Origin: Neorhizobium sp. UBA3556
Lineage (GTDB): Bacteria; Pseudomonadota; Alphaproteobacteria; Rhizobiales; Rhizobiaceae
Assembly (NCBI GenBank): GCA_002376235.1
Contig: DFNX01000007.1
Span: forward strand, 1 to 40,012
Length of the DNA stretch: 40,012 bases
Reading direction: 5' to 3'
Positions within the stretch are counted from its first letter, which is position 1; each line of letters starts with the position of its first letter. Below are positions 17,993 to 25,870 of this stretch, piece after piece. The notes below the pieces were generated by a model. The model was not told the DNA's origin and searched no databases. It was given only the letters and a program-made list of their open reading frames with translations. The position numbers and the translations under genes are program-made.

Positions 17993-18379
17993 TTGGAATA
18001 CCGGCCTCTTATTGCGATCGTGGATGACGATGACGACATCCGCGACGCGCTTTCTGACCTGCTGTTCGTTCTCGGCTTCTCTTGCCGAGCTTTCGAAAGC
18101 GCTGAGGCATTTTTGATTGCTGACGAAACCAGCCACTTTGATTGCCTGATCACCGATATTCGAATGCCAGGAATGGATGGTCTGGAATTGATGCAAGTTA
18201 TCAAGGCATCCGGCTCGATCATGCCCGTTATCGTAGTGACCTCCGTTGTCGACCAGGTTACCGCGACCCGCGCGCTGGTCGGCGGCGCGCACAGATTTCT
18301 CACAAAGCCTGTCAGCGAGCAGGTGCTTGTCGAAAGCGTTAGGTCCGCGCTTCTTCAGCCGCCCAGTCGTGGCGAGTAG
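17993..18379 (+). CDS. Stand-alone receiver protein (single-domain response regulator)
   Basis: 128 residues from the TTG at 17993, preferred because AAAGG lies eight bases upstream and the receiver begins five residues later (PLIAIVDDDDDIRDALSDLL). Longer in-frame starts back to 17849 would extend into the previous gene. Phospho-acceptor D55 in LITDIRMPG and the lysine in FLTKPVSEQ are present; no output domain follows. Such proteins compete for or relay phosphoryl groups, here probably from the kinase two genes upstream. The start choice is the main uncertainty. Confidence 0.85.
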   Translation: MEYRPLIAIVDDDDDIRDALSDLLFVLGFSCRAFESAEAFLIADETSHFDCLITDIRMPGMDGLELMQVIKASGSIMPVIVVTSVVDQVTATRALVGGAHRFLTKPVSEQVLVESVRSALLQPPSRGE

Positions 18380-18425
18380 ACGGGAACACGAGATACCTTC
18401 GGCAAAAAGGCCCGCTCAGATCTAC

Positions 18426-18490
18426 CTAGACCTTTGTCTAGTTAGCATAGACTTTCCACCCGAGCGTCTTCTCTGCCAGTTGAATAGAAT
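18426..18490 (+). promoter_or_regulatory. Palindrome CTAGACCTTTGTCTAG and putative -10 upstream of the MBL gene
   Basis: CTAGAC (18426-18431) and GTCTAG (18436-18441) flank a CTTT centre. A TAGAAT -10-like box at 18485-18490 would place the palindrome centre roughly 63 bases before the transcription start, a usual site for class I activators. The same spacing holds approximately for the site before the esterase gene. Confidence 0.6.
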
Positions 18491-18573
18491 GCGCTTCCGC
18501 AGCGATGCATGCTCCACCCACCTCGAATGAAGCGGCCACAACTATGTGGCCGGGGAGGGGTTAGGAGACAACT

Positions 18574-19491
18574 ATGTGCTGTGAAAAGGTATCATGCCGC
18601 GGCAGGACCGGGCAGAAAGAGTTGGTTCCGTCTCGCTACGCGATGAAGGTTGGCGAACTCGACGTTCTCATCATCAGCGACGGCATGCTCACCCTGCCGT
18701 CCGAAATGCTGGCCCATAACGCGGACACCAGCACGCGTTCTGCATGGCTGGACGAAATGTTCCTACCAACGGACATGATGGAGTGGCCGTTGAACGTTGT
18801 GCTCGTTCGCAGTAGCGAGCAAACGATCCTTCTCGATGCCGGCCTGGGGCTGGATCCCAACTTGCAACTCCCTCGCGCTGGCCAGCTAATCAAGCGATTG
18901 GAAGCCGCGGAGATCGACCTGGGGCTGCTCACAGACGTCGTGCTCACTCACCTCCACATGGACCATATCGGGGGACTCCTAGTGGAAGGCGTGAAGGAGC
19001 GTCTCCGCCCGGACTTGCGGATCCATCTCGCTGCCGCCGAAGCTTCATTCTGGGACGCTCCCGACTTCACACACACGTCGATGCCGGAAGGATTTCCTGA
19101 TGCACTTCGTGCTGCAGCAAAACGTTTTCTATCCGAGTATCATGAACAGCTTTGCCTCTTCGATGATTTCTCGCAGGTAGCGCCAGGCGTTGCAGCCTGC
19201 AGAACGGGCGGGCATACGCCGGGCCACAGCGTCGTCCGATTGGACTCTGGTGGGGAGCGCCTGACATTCGCGGGTGATGCGATCTTCCCAGTGGGATTTG
19301 ACCATCCCGACTGGCACAACGGCTTCGAACATTACCCCGAGGAAGCCGCGCGAGTTCGAACCGAGCTGCTGCGGGAACTGGCTGACCGGCGCGAAGCGCT
19401 CGTCGCGACGCATCTGCCGTTTCCATCAATCTGTCACGTTGCGGCTTCCGGCGACGTTTTCCGCTGGGTGCCTGCTGTCTGGGACTACTAG
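18574..19491 (+). CDS. Metallo-beta-lactamase-fold hydrolase
   Basis: 305 residues. The zinc-binding motif HLHMDH is at 126-131, followed by the ligands in GGHTPGHS, FAGDAIFP and ATHLPFPS, a complete dinuclear-metal set. This architecture is shared by N-acyl-homoserine-lactone lactonases and methyl-parathion-hydrolase-like enzymes; the sequence does not show which substrate. No signal peptide is evident. The ATG at 18574 has TAGGAG seven bases upstream; an ATG at residue 24 nearer the domain is an alternative. It heads a run of three genes that includes an NmrA-like oxidoreductase and a cupin. Confidence 0.88.
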   Translation: MCCEKVSCRGRTGQKELVPSRYAMKVGELDVLIISDGMLTLPSEMLAHNADTSTRSAWLDEMFLPTDMMEWPLNVVLVRSSEQTILLDAGLGLDPNLQLPRAGQLIKRLEAAEIDLGLLTDVVLTHLHMDHIGGLLVEGVKERLRPDLRIHLAAAEASFWDAPDFTHTSMPEGFPDALRAAAKRFLSEYHEQLCLFDDFSQVAPGVAACRTGGHTPGHSVVRLDSGGERLTFAGDAIFPVGFDHPDWHNGFEHYPEEAARVRTELLRELADRREALVATHLPFPSICHVAASGDVFRWVPAVWDY

Positions 19492-19591
19492 CGGGTCGCA
19501 ACGGCCGCTTCTCGCGAAAAGGGCCATGCGTACTGCCTGTCACGCTCGGCATGGCTGAGCGACATCAAAAACCAACTGAGGAGTATCGACC

Positions 19592-20347
19592 ATGAAAATC
19601 GTAATCAACGGCGGGAGCGGCCTGATCGGCTCCAAGACCACTTCAAGGCTGTCGTCTGCAGGCCATGAGGTTGTCGCGGGCTCTCCGCAGACCGGTCTCA
19701 ACTCGATCACTTGTGAGGGCATACAGGAAGCGCTGAACGGTGCGCAGGTCGTTATCGACCTCTCGAATTCGCCATCGTTCGAGGATGCAGCGGTGATGGA
19801 GTTCTTTCGCACATCAACGAGCAATCTGGTTGCCGCTGCTAGGGATGCCGGCGTCAGGCACTTCATCGCGCTTTCGATCGTGGGGACTGAGCGTCTTCCC
19901 AGCAGCGGTTACTTCCGCGCGAAAAACGTACAGGAAGATCTGATCAGGGCGTCGGGATTGCCCTATACAATCGTTCATTCCACGCAGTTCTTCGAGTTTC
20001 TCGGAGCCATGGCGAAATCCTGGGAAGCCGGTGACAAAGTCGTCGTCCCTCCTGCCCAGATCCAGCCGATCGCCGCAGACGACGTTGCAAATGTCATGGC
20101 GGAGGTGGCGCTCGCTGAGCCACGGAACGGAGTGCTTGAAATTTCCGGTCCAGAGCGGTTCCAGATCCGTGATGTGATCGCTGATTATCTAGCAGCCTCG
20201 GACGATCCTCGAACCGTGGTGACTTCACCTGACGCCCGATATTTCGGCGCCGAACTACAAGATGGTTCGCTGGTCTCCAACGGGCGCCCCCGAGTCGGCC
20301 AGATCGACTTCTCACGCTGGTTCACTGCGCGTGCCGCTGCGGCTTAA
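19592..20347 (+). CDS. NmrA-like NAD(P)-binding oxidoreductase
   Basis: 251 residues. The N-terminal Rossmann motif GGSGLIGS (residues 7-14) binds NAD(P). The segment ARDAGVRHFIALSIVGTERL and the later YFRAKNVQEDLIRASGLPYT resemble atypical short-chain dehydrogenases of the NmrA/SDR-a5 type, in which the classical YxxxK is weak or lost. A good GAGGAG site precedes the ATG. It lies 100 bases after the MBL-fold gene and may be co-transcribed. Substrate unknown; a redox sensor role is also possible. Confidence 0.87.
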   Translation: MKIVINGGSGLIGSKTTSRLSSAGHEVVAGSPQTGLNSITCEGIQEALNGAQVVIDLSNSPSFEDAAVMEFFRTSTSNLVAAARDAGVRHFIALSIVGTERLPSSGYFRAKNVQEDLIRASGLPYTIVHSTQFFEFLGAMAKSWEAGDKVVVPPAQIQPIAADDVANVMAEVALAEPRNGVLEISGPERFQIRDVIADYLAASDDPRTVVTSPDARYFGAELQDGSLVSNGRPRVGQIDFSRWFTARAAAA

Positions 20348-20434
20348 GCTCGCGGAACAACGAACCGCCGTGGCTCTTTGCAAGCAAGGGCCGCGGCAGG
20401 AAACTCGCCACAATCCGTACCAGGAGGATTCCAA

Positions 20435-20881
20435 ATGAAACCGGCCACATATATTCTGGCGGCAAGCATGCTCACTATAGCAGCGGACGCACACGCACAT
20501 GAACAGCCGTCGGATAACGGGCTGACTGTGCCGGGTGCAAAAAACGCCACCGTCGCCCAAGTATACCAACATTCCATTCCCGGAATGCCAGGCAAGAGCA
20601 TCAAGGGTGTAACGGTGGAATACGGACCGGGAGGTTTTTCGCCGTCCCATACCCACGCCAAATCAGCGATCATCTATGCCACAGTTGTCGAGGGCACCGT
20701 GCGCATGCAAGTCAACGACGGTCCTGAGGTGACCTATACTGTCGGGCAGAACTGGACGGAGATGCCAGGCGACCACCATCGGGTGAGCGCGAACGCCAGC
20801 GACACAAAGCCCGCCAAGATCCTTGCCGTGTTTGTTGTCGATGACATGGATAAGCAACTCACAATCCCAGACGCCAAATGA
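20435..20881 (+). CDS. Secreted cupin-domain protein
   Basis: 148 residues from the ATG at 20435, preceded by AGGAGG. A signal peptide (residues 1-21, cleavage after AHA) directs it to the periplasm. The cupin core shows SPSHTHAKSA and later GQNWTEMPGDHHRVSAN, giving histidines for a metal site and the second conserved beta-motif. Small periplasmic cupins are mostly uncharacterised. It follows the NmrA-like gene by 87 bases and its stop overlaps the next small ORF (ATGA). Confidence 0.87.
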   Translation: MKPATYILAASMLTIAADAHAHEQPSDNGLTVPGAKNATVAQVYQHSIPGMPGKSIKGVTVEYGPGGFSPSHTHAKSAIIYATVVEGTVRMQVNDGPEVTYTVGQNWTEMPGDHHRVSANASDTKPAKILAVFVVDDMDKQLTIPDAK

Positions 20882-21078
20882 ACAAAGGCGTCGTGAGATG
20901 CGGAGCTCAATCGGATAAAAGAATGATCTGCATGAGAGTCAACTGCGTTCGTTCCTACTGTGAAGCGGCCGGCGTTAGCCGTGATGAGGTAGAGCGTATG
21001 GTGAAGCTACTAGGCGAGACCGCGGCGAGATACGAGATTGATGCAAACATCAGGGGACGGCCATCTAAGTGTCGCTGA
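20878..21078 (+). CDS. Small hypothetical protein coupled to the cupin gene
   Basis: 66 residues, unrecognised. The ATG overlaps the cupin stop by four bases, which suggests translational coupling. The second half (VSRDEVERMVKLLGETAARYEID) looks like a real amphipathic helical segment. Four cysteines are scattered through the sequence. An inverted repeat at 21084-21112 directly follows and may end the transcript. Confidence 0.5.
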   Translation: MNKGVVRCGAQSDKRMICMRVNCVRSYCEAAGVSRDEVERMVKLLGETAARYEIDANIRGRPSKCR

Positions 21079-21335
21079 AACTTGTAGGCTTTCTTCTCTC
21101 ACCACAGCCTACTTTGAACCGATCGGAAGTCAGGCAGATAGTTCGTTTTCAGTCGGCCAAGGTCTAAAGTTATGGTTCCATAACCCATTATACGTAGGCT
21201 TGCTGGCCGGCTAATCATCCAGCTCACGAAGAACCTTACGGCTTTCGCGTTGTGACACAGCACGGTACGGCGGGAATGCGCCTTCACGTCGGCCGAAGAC
21301 GCAAAGCTCGTATCGGCAGGCCAAGCGCTGATCGC
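21079..21335. other. Gene-free stretch with two inverted repeats
   Basis: GTAGGCT (21084-21090) and AGCCTAC (21106-21112) form a 7-bp stem followed by TTTG, a possible weak terminator for the small gene ending at 21078. GTTATGG-TT-CCATAAC (21169-21184) is a 16-bp palindrome of unknown role. No convincing coding frame is seen. Confidence 0.4.
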
Positions 21336-21395
21336 CTACAGGGGGTGAATATTGGACGCCGATAAGGGGTCAACATTCCGAGCCGATTGACATAT
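21336..21395. mobile_element. IS21-like terminal remnant
   Basis: Two imperfect direct repeats follow each other: GGGGGTGAATATTGGACG...CCGAT and GGGGTCAACATTCCGAG...CCGATTGACA. Repeated GGGGTCAAnATT..CCGAT units of this kind mark the ends of IS21-family elements in rhizobia. No istA or istB frame is recognisable beside them, so only an end remains. It lies about 100 bases beyond the truncated DJ-1 gene. Confidence 0.4.
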
Positions 21396-21493
21396 TGGGT
21401 GTCGCGCTCAATCGGAACCCCCAACAACAACAGCCATCTCATTAAAATTCTTCTAGGTTCTCGGATTGCGTTCGTGCACCCGACGAGAACGCC

Positions 21494-21961
21494 TCAGCAC
21501 GGCTCGGCTGCCCGTTTCCCCTTGAGAACGCCCGCAGCACCGAGCACAAGCGAACCTGTGCAAACGGCTGTTACGAAACGGGAGCTGCCGGCCATATCGC
21601 GAACGAAATTCAGCGTTTCCTGATCTTCCATAAGCTCGGTCGAGCCGACAAGCCCGCCCGGAATGAAGAAGACATCGACATCGCGTGGGCAATCCTTGAA
21701 CGTCGTCGTGGCGGTCACGGGGATACCGACATCGGTCGAGACGGGGGACAGATCCTTCCAGACGAGATGGACCTTGCCGCGGGTCATGTTGAACACCGTC
21801 AACGGCCCCATCAAGTCGAGCAATATCATTTTGGGATGCACGAGCATTGCAAAGACCGGAGCATCTTTCGGCGTCCCACCCTGTGCGAATGCTCGATCGG
21901 AATTCAGCAGCAGCCCTGCGCCGGCCGCAGTCATCAGGAGATTAAAATCACGACGTTTCAT
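21494..21961 (-). pseudogene. DJ-1/PfpI-family protein, C-terminally truncated
   Basis: 155 residues remain. The N-terminus has a Tat-like signal (RRDFNLLM, then a hydrophobic run to AFAQ). The DJ-1/PfpI fold follows: PKMILLDLMGPLTVFNM near residue 43, the FFIPGG turn and the nucleophile elbow AVCTGSLVLGAAG. After GKRA the sequence departs from the family (a THW motif is expected) and stops within a few codons, about 70 residues short. The part carrying the catalytic histidine region is lost. IS21-like debris lies just downstream. The start is 25 bases from the stop of the SCO remnant, so the two were probably one operon. Confidence 0.75.
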
Positions 21962-21986
21962 GGAGTTGTCCTCTGTGTTGCCAGCC

Positions 21987-22508
21987 TTATGATTTCAGGA
22001 GGCTTGATCGAATACGCGCAACGGCTTCATCTTCAGGCTCGCCGTAGGGGAGCAGGCCTTTCAGTCGCCCGTCTGCGCCAAACATCAGCAGCGAGGTCGT
22101 GTGACTCATGTGATAGTTGGGATTGCTGCCCTCCTGCCTTGCGGCATGGATCATCATTCCATCCGTGACCTTCTTCATTTCCTCCGGTTTGCCGGTGATG
22201 CCCGTGATGCGGTCGCTGAAGGCGGTGACGTAGGCATGCATGATCGACGGGGTGCCGCGTTCCGGATCGATCGAGAAGAAGTAGGTCTTGAGCGCTTTGC
22301 CCTTGTCGCCGAGTGCCTGCAGATAACCGGCGACTTCGAAGAGTGTCGTTGGGCAAACTTCGGGGCAGAGGTTGACGTTTCCGAGGAGCCAGCGCCATTT
22401 GGTGGGCGAACCGAGTGAGATGCGACCGCGCTGTTGGCAGCCGCTGAGGCAGGTATAACTGACGCGACGCGTGCTATCACGGCGAAATAGCCGCAAATCT
22501 TTCAGCAC
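21987..22508 (-). pseudogene. SCO1/SenC-like copper chaperone, damaged 5' part
   Basis: 173-residue open frame. From residue 48 it is a clear SCO protein: copper-binding CPEVCP, YFFSIDPERGTPSIM, the distal histidine in NYHMSHTTSLL and a GLLPYGEPED ending. The first 45 residues are not SCO-like and contain no signal peptide. After the shared start MLKDLR, another frame of the same DNA gives YFAVIARVASVIPASAAA, a good signal peptide, which points to a frameshift near 22485. The first beta-strands of the domain also seem missing. Intact SCO proteins deliver copper to cytochrome oxidase at the periplasmic face; this copy probably cannot be exported. Confidence 0.6.
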
Positions 22509-22567
22509 AAGTTAACCTGACATCACCGTCGCGCTGCATCTGCCCAGCATCAGCGAACGATAATCTT

Positions 22568-22746
22568 CTAAGGGATGAACTTCCCCGGGCATTCGAACCC
22601 ACCGGAAAGGGAAGTTCGTGAACTCGGTTCCCGGTAGGCTTTTGTCTCGAATGGGAGTTCCCTGTCTTCGTTCAAGACGGCCTGCGTGATAAGCCTATCA
22701 CTGGACCAAGGGCGGCTCTCAAATTTCGTAATGAAGATTTTCGACA

Positions 22747-22747
<1 letters not shown>
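22568..22747 (-). CDS. Small hypothetical ORF, coupled to the EG-repeat ORF
   Basis: 59 residues from the ATG at 22747; unrecognised. Begins MSKIFITKFESRPWSSDRLI and ends ECPGKFIP; mixed charge, no membrane segment. Its ATG overlaps the preceding ORF's stop in TGATG, and GGGAG lies 12 bases upstream. The coupling is the main argument that it is real. Confidence 0.35.
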
Positions 22748-22926
<179 letters not shown>

Positions 22927-23304
22927 CCTTCATCTATCCCAAGCAATAGTTCTAACGGCGGTCGACCCGCATCCCTGTAGCCGACTTTCTCAACCGCAAT
23001 GTCGGCAAACCTGAGTATGAAGCCCTGCAGCAAACATGGGGTCAATCGCATCAGACCCTCGACAATCCAACGAGCGATGCGTGGAGCAGTTCCGCAAGCT
23101 GCTTCTCATGCTGCCCCATCGCATGCCATTTTCCATGCAGATACGGTGAACGCAACCCGCAGGATTTCCTGGATTGTAATCCGCCAGGCAGTATTGATCA
23201 CCTGCAGTCGCTTCTTGAAGCGGACACATGGAATGTTTCTGATGCGCGACTAATTTTGGGCTTTAGCTTTCTTAAGCGGTAACCCAGCTTAAGATGCTGG
23301 CGAT
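22927..23304. other. No gene recognised
   Basis: Several open frames cross this stretch on both strands, but none has a plausible start with a ribosome-binding site, a recognisable motif or neighbours that support it. I see no clear repeats or palindromes. Confidence 0.5.
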
Positions 23305-23450
23305 CTAGGCCTGCCGAGCCTTGCGGTTCGCATAGCAGCGATCGTGCTCGGCCTGTTTTGCAGCCGCGCTGGGTCGTTGGCGATCTTGGCTGCCTGATAA
23401 GCACCAAGGAGCGCCGCTTTCGCATTAGCGGCAGCGGTACGTCGGTCAGC
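23305..23450 (-). pseudogene. DUF6481-like small protein remnant
   Basis: Read leftward from about 23450, one frame gives ADRRTAAANAKAALLGAYQA then AKIANDPARL, the N-terminal repeat of rhizobial DUF6481 proteins. A one-base shift in the CAAAACAGG region then gives KQAEHDRCYANRKARQA and a stop at 23305, the typical C-terminus. The long charged middle of the family is absent and no start codon remains in front. This is a frameshifted, internally deleted copy overlapping the end of the upstream small gene. Confidence 0.6.
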
Positions 23451-23670
23451 GCGCCTTGGCGCGTTTGGCGATGAGCGCGGCGGTTGCGGACATCCGTTCA
23501 GCCTGCTCCTTCGCTAGCCTTGCCTCTCTAAGCCGTAGTGTCTTTGCCTCACGCGCGTGTTCTTCCGACTGAAGCTCTTCCAGTGCGTTATTCTTGGAAA
23601 AGAATTGGGATTGAACGTTGCCGAAGGCGAGTTCGGCCTGCTGGCGAGATTTACTGTATGTTTCCGTCAT
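23446..23670 (-). CDS. Small rhizobial protein of unknown function
   Basis: 74 residues from the ATG at 23670, chosen for GGAGG five bases upstream. Begins MTETYSKSRQQAELAFGNVQ, then a charged helical stretch rich in Glu, Arg and Ala (EELQSEEHAREAKTLRLREA), ending AKRAKAR. I recognise the general type, a short highly charged helical protein often near cold-shock genes in rhizobia, but know no function. It lies 123 bases downstream of cspA on the same strand. Confidence 0.7.
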   Translation of the reverse strand: MTETYSKSRQQAELAFGNVQSQFFSKNNALEELQSEEHAREAKTLRLREARLAKEQAERMSATAALIAKRAKAR

Positions 23671-23793
23671 GGATTCCTCCACTGTCGGTCGTTCGACCAA
23701 ATTAGAAAGGCCAGGCGAGCCGCCTGGCCTCAGACTGATAATGTGCTTCCGACAATGCCAGTACATCCGTGGTCAAAGGGAAGCAGATATCGA

Positions 23794-24003
23794 TCAAGCA
23801 GCCTGAAGATTGCAGGCCGACATCTTGCCCGACTTCATGTCGCGCTCGAGTTCGAAGCCGATTTTCTGACCTTCAACCAGCTCGCGCATTCCTGCACGCT
23901 CTACAGCCGAGATATGGACGAAGGCGTCAGCGCCGCCGTTGTCTGGCTGGATAAAGCCGAAGCCCTTCGTGGAATTGAACCATTTAACTGTGCCAGTGGT
24001 CAT
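23794..24003 (-). CDS. cspA: Cold-shock protein, CspA family
   Basis: 69 residues from the ATG at 24003. One S1-like cold-shock domain with both RNA-binding motifs: KGFGFI (residues 13-18) and DAFVHI, in the context GTVKWFNSTKGFGFIQPDNG. Length and motifs are normal. GAAAGGG stands nine bases upstream of the chosen start; an ATG five codons earlier reads MKGFI and lacks this spacing. It binds single-stranded RNA/DNA and acts as an RNA chaperone. The 170-base region upstream could hold a long 5' leader, but I see no distinct element there. Confidence 0.93.
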   Translation of the reverse strand: MTTGTVKWFNSTKGFGFIQPDNGGADAFVHISAVERAGMRELVEGQKIGFELERDMKSGKMSACNLQAA

Positions 24004-24175
24004 GATGAACCCTTTCAAAGCATAGATTAAGGGACCGCGAAGCAGATGCTAAGCGGTTATGAACCGACTATTTTTGAAAGAGAAGTTCGCTTAAAACGCG
24101 GTGCCAATCACGCCGTAGACAAGCTCGGCAAGCAAAAGATCGATATTCTCGATATAGTGTGAAAACAGCTTGGCG

Positions 24176-24397
24176 TCAACGTCTAGTTTTTCTAACTAGT
24201 GCAGCTGCAAGTTTGAGTTGCGTTAAAGCCCCGATACATTCGGCTCTTTGAGAAACTTCACTGGGGTACCAATGGTCCTTCGAATATCGGAAGATTTCAA
24301 ACGTAATAATTGAAGAGCCGACATCTTCCGGTACGTCATCCGTGCCGTCGTCTGTTATCCGAACAACGAAATATTCAAGCAGGAGCGCTGCGTGCAC
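24176..24397 (-). CDS. Small hypothetical protein downstream of a response regulator
   Basis: 73 residues from a GTG at 24397, seven bases after the response-regulator stop. Unrecognised. The composition looks natural: a beta-rich start (LEYFVVRITDDG), a central segment FEIFRYSKDHWYPSEVSQ and a C-terminal helix with LTQLKLAAALV. There is no well-spaced ribosome-binding site, so coupling to the upstream gene would be needed. Confidence 0.45.
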   Translation of the reverse strand: MHAALLLEYFVVRITDDGTDDVPEDVGSSIITFEIFRYSKDHWYPSEVSQRAECIGALTQLKLAAALVRKTRR

Positions 24398-24404
24398 TCC
24401 CTCA

Positions 24405-24773
24405 CTATTCGCTCATCGCAGTGTGTATCGACCTAACGATAAAATCGAAGTCGTACGGCTTGGCGACAAAGGGAACGCCCAATGGAAGCTCACCAGCTCC
24501 TGGGATGACCCTGCCGGACGTAACAATGATTTTGATTGGTGGCCATCGATCGCGAACGTATGCTGCAAGTTTTAGACCGTCCATTGTACCCGGCATATCG
24601 ATATCGGTGAAGATCATACGGATCTCAGCGTGGCGTTCGATAATGGCAATTGCTGCTGCCGCACTGTCAGCTTCGAATATCTGGAAGCCAGCTACTTCCA
24701 GTTCATCGACGATGGCGAGACGGATTAAGGCCTCATCCTCGACGACGAGAACAGTGACGGGTTCTGAATGCAC
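24405..24773 (-). CDS. Single-domain response regulator
   Basis: 122 residues from a GTG at 24773. Receiver only: acidic pocket VVEDEALIR at the start, phospho-acceptor aspartate in FTDIDMPGTMDG and lysine in FVAKPYDFDFI. The sequence resembles rhizobial CheY-like receivers of the FLTDxxMPG type. No kinase gene is adjacent, so the partner is elsewhere. The upstream region has no clear ribosome-binding site. Confidence 0.85.
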   Translation of the reverse strand: MHSEPVTVLVVEDEALIRLAIVDELEVAGFQIFEADSAAAAIAIIERHAEIRMIFTDIDMPGTMDGLKLAAYVRDRWPPIKIIVTSGRVIPGAGELPLGVPFVAKPYDFDFIVRSIHTAMSE

Positions 24774-25321
24774 GGGCTATCTCATTTCGGTTGGAGCGAA
24801 TTGGCCCTGCTTCAAGCCCTCGAAACACTTTGGTCTGATATCGTACTAAGTAAAGCGTCGGATGATTAGTTCCAGAAGCTTCACGAAAGTTCTGAGAACG
24901 CCGCGGAATAATCCGATAAGCCTTCTTGATTACGGCTCGGCCGCGACACGTGGGCATGATGGCCCGGCTCCAAGTCGACTTTGAAATTTTCTAACGCAAA
25001 ATGGATGGCTTCGCGCGTGCCGTTGACAAGTGCACAACCAAGCTCAAGCTCCTGATGGAGAACGAACGGACAACCCTGTTACTGAGATAAAGCTAACGCG
25101 CCGAAATGGTTACCCGCCAAGATCGACACCGGTCGTGTACCAGTAGAGCTTAATGAATTCCGGCACGGCGAGTCATTCTCGCCACAGCGGTTCGGAAATC
25201 GCGAGGTCACGCCGTTTCCGTTAGGTAAGAGACCGTGAGATCCGGTACCTGCTCAGCATCAAAGCAGTTGCTCGGTCGCAATTGAATAGAGCGCACTCGG
25301 ATCTCCCAAGGCAGGACTTTA
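24774..25321. other. No gene recognised
   Basis: About 550 bases with frequent stops on both strands and lower GC than the operons. I find no convincing ORF, RNA gene or repeat. A GGAAC motif on the minus strand (24873-24869) upstream of the response regulator is discussed under rejected observations. Confidence 0.5.
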
Positions 25322-25669
25322 ATGAACGCGGATATGATAGCCGCCTGGGCGGTTGAGAATGGTTTTCTCAGGATCGGCCTTGGCAACTACCGTCGCCATG
25401 ACAATGCGGGCGCGATTACATTTGAGATAAAAAGGCTGTCGTATCTCCTGATCGATGAAAAACAGGGATTTCGAGCTCGCCTGATCTCGCGGCTGTTCAA
25501 AGATATGACGCTTCCTGGCGCCGGGGAAAGTCTCCAGGCCCCTCTTTCAATCGCTAGCCAAACATTGCGACAGGCAATGCGGGAGCTAAGGAAATCACTA
25601 GTTCACATTCTCACCGAGGCATGCGGCTCTGGCACGTCTGCACGAAACAATGCTGGAAGTTCTAGCTGA
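25322..25669 (+). CDS. Hypothetical protein
   Basis: 115 residues, unrecognised. The ATG follows AGGCAGGACTTTA, an acceptable ribosome-binding site. The first 60 residues look like a compact domain (AAWAVENGFLRIGLGNYRRH, then ITFEIKRLSYLL); the C-terminal 30 residues are low-complexity Ser/Gly/Ala-rich and may be a frayed end. No membrane segment or signal peptide. Stands alone between gene-poor stretches. Confidence 0.5.
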   Translation: MNADMIAAWAVENGFLRIGLGNYRRHDNAGAITFEIKRLSYLLIDEKQGFRARLISRLFKDMTLPGAGESLQAPLSIASQTLRQAMRELRKSLVHILTEACGSGTSARNNAGSSS

Positions 25670-25684
25670 CTCGGCCAACGGCGG

Positions 25685-25870
25685 TTATGACAAGAACTTC
25701 CTTAGTATCTCTTCTTCCGTCTCCGATCCGCTGAACTCTGCGAGCAACCGCCGCGCTACCCGCATTCCCTCGGCACCTGTCAGGGCTATCTCGCGCAGAG
25801 AACAAATGCGGACTTGAGCGCTGTAAATCCGATGCAATTGTTCGGCAGTGTATGTCTTTCCTGCTATCAT
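25685..25870 (-). CDS. Small hypothetical protein
   Basis: 61 residues, unrecognised. YTAEQLHRIYSAQVRICSLR followed by a helical, acidic C-terminus (GSETEEEILRKFL) looks protein-like. No ribosome-binding site is visible before the ATG. It converges on the neighbouring plus-strand gene with a 15-base gap. Confidence 0.4.
   Translation of the reverse strand: MIAGKTYTAEQLHRIYSAQVRICSLREIALTGAEGMRVARRLLAEFSGSETEEEILRKFLS

Noticed and set aside
22999..23253. 84-codon plus-strand frame
   Set aside because: No ribosome-binding site, motif or supporting neighbour; composition is not distinct from the other frames.
24774..24873. GGAAC motif upstream of the response regulator as a possible EcfG-type stress promoter
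   Set aside because: No matching GTT -10 element lies at the expected distance.
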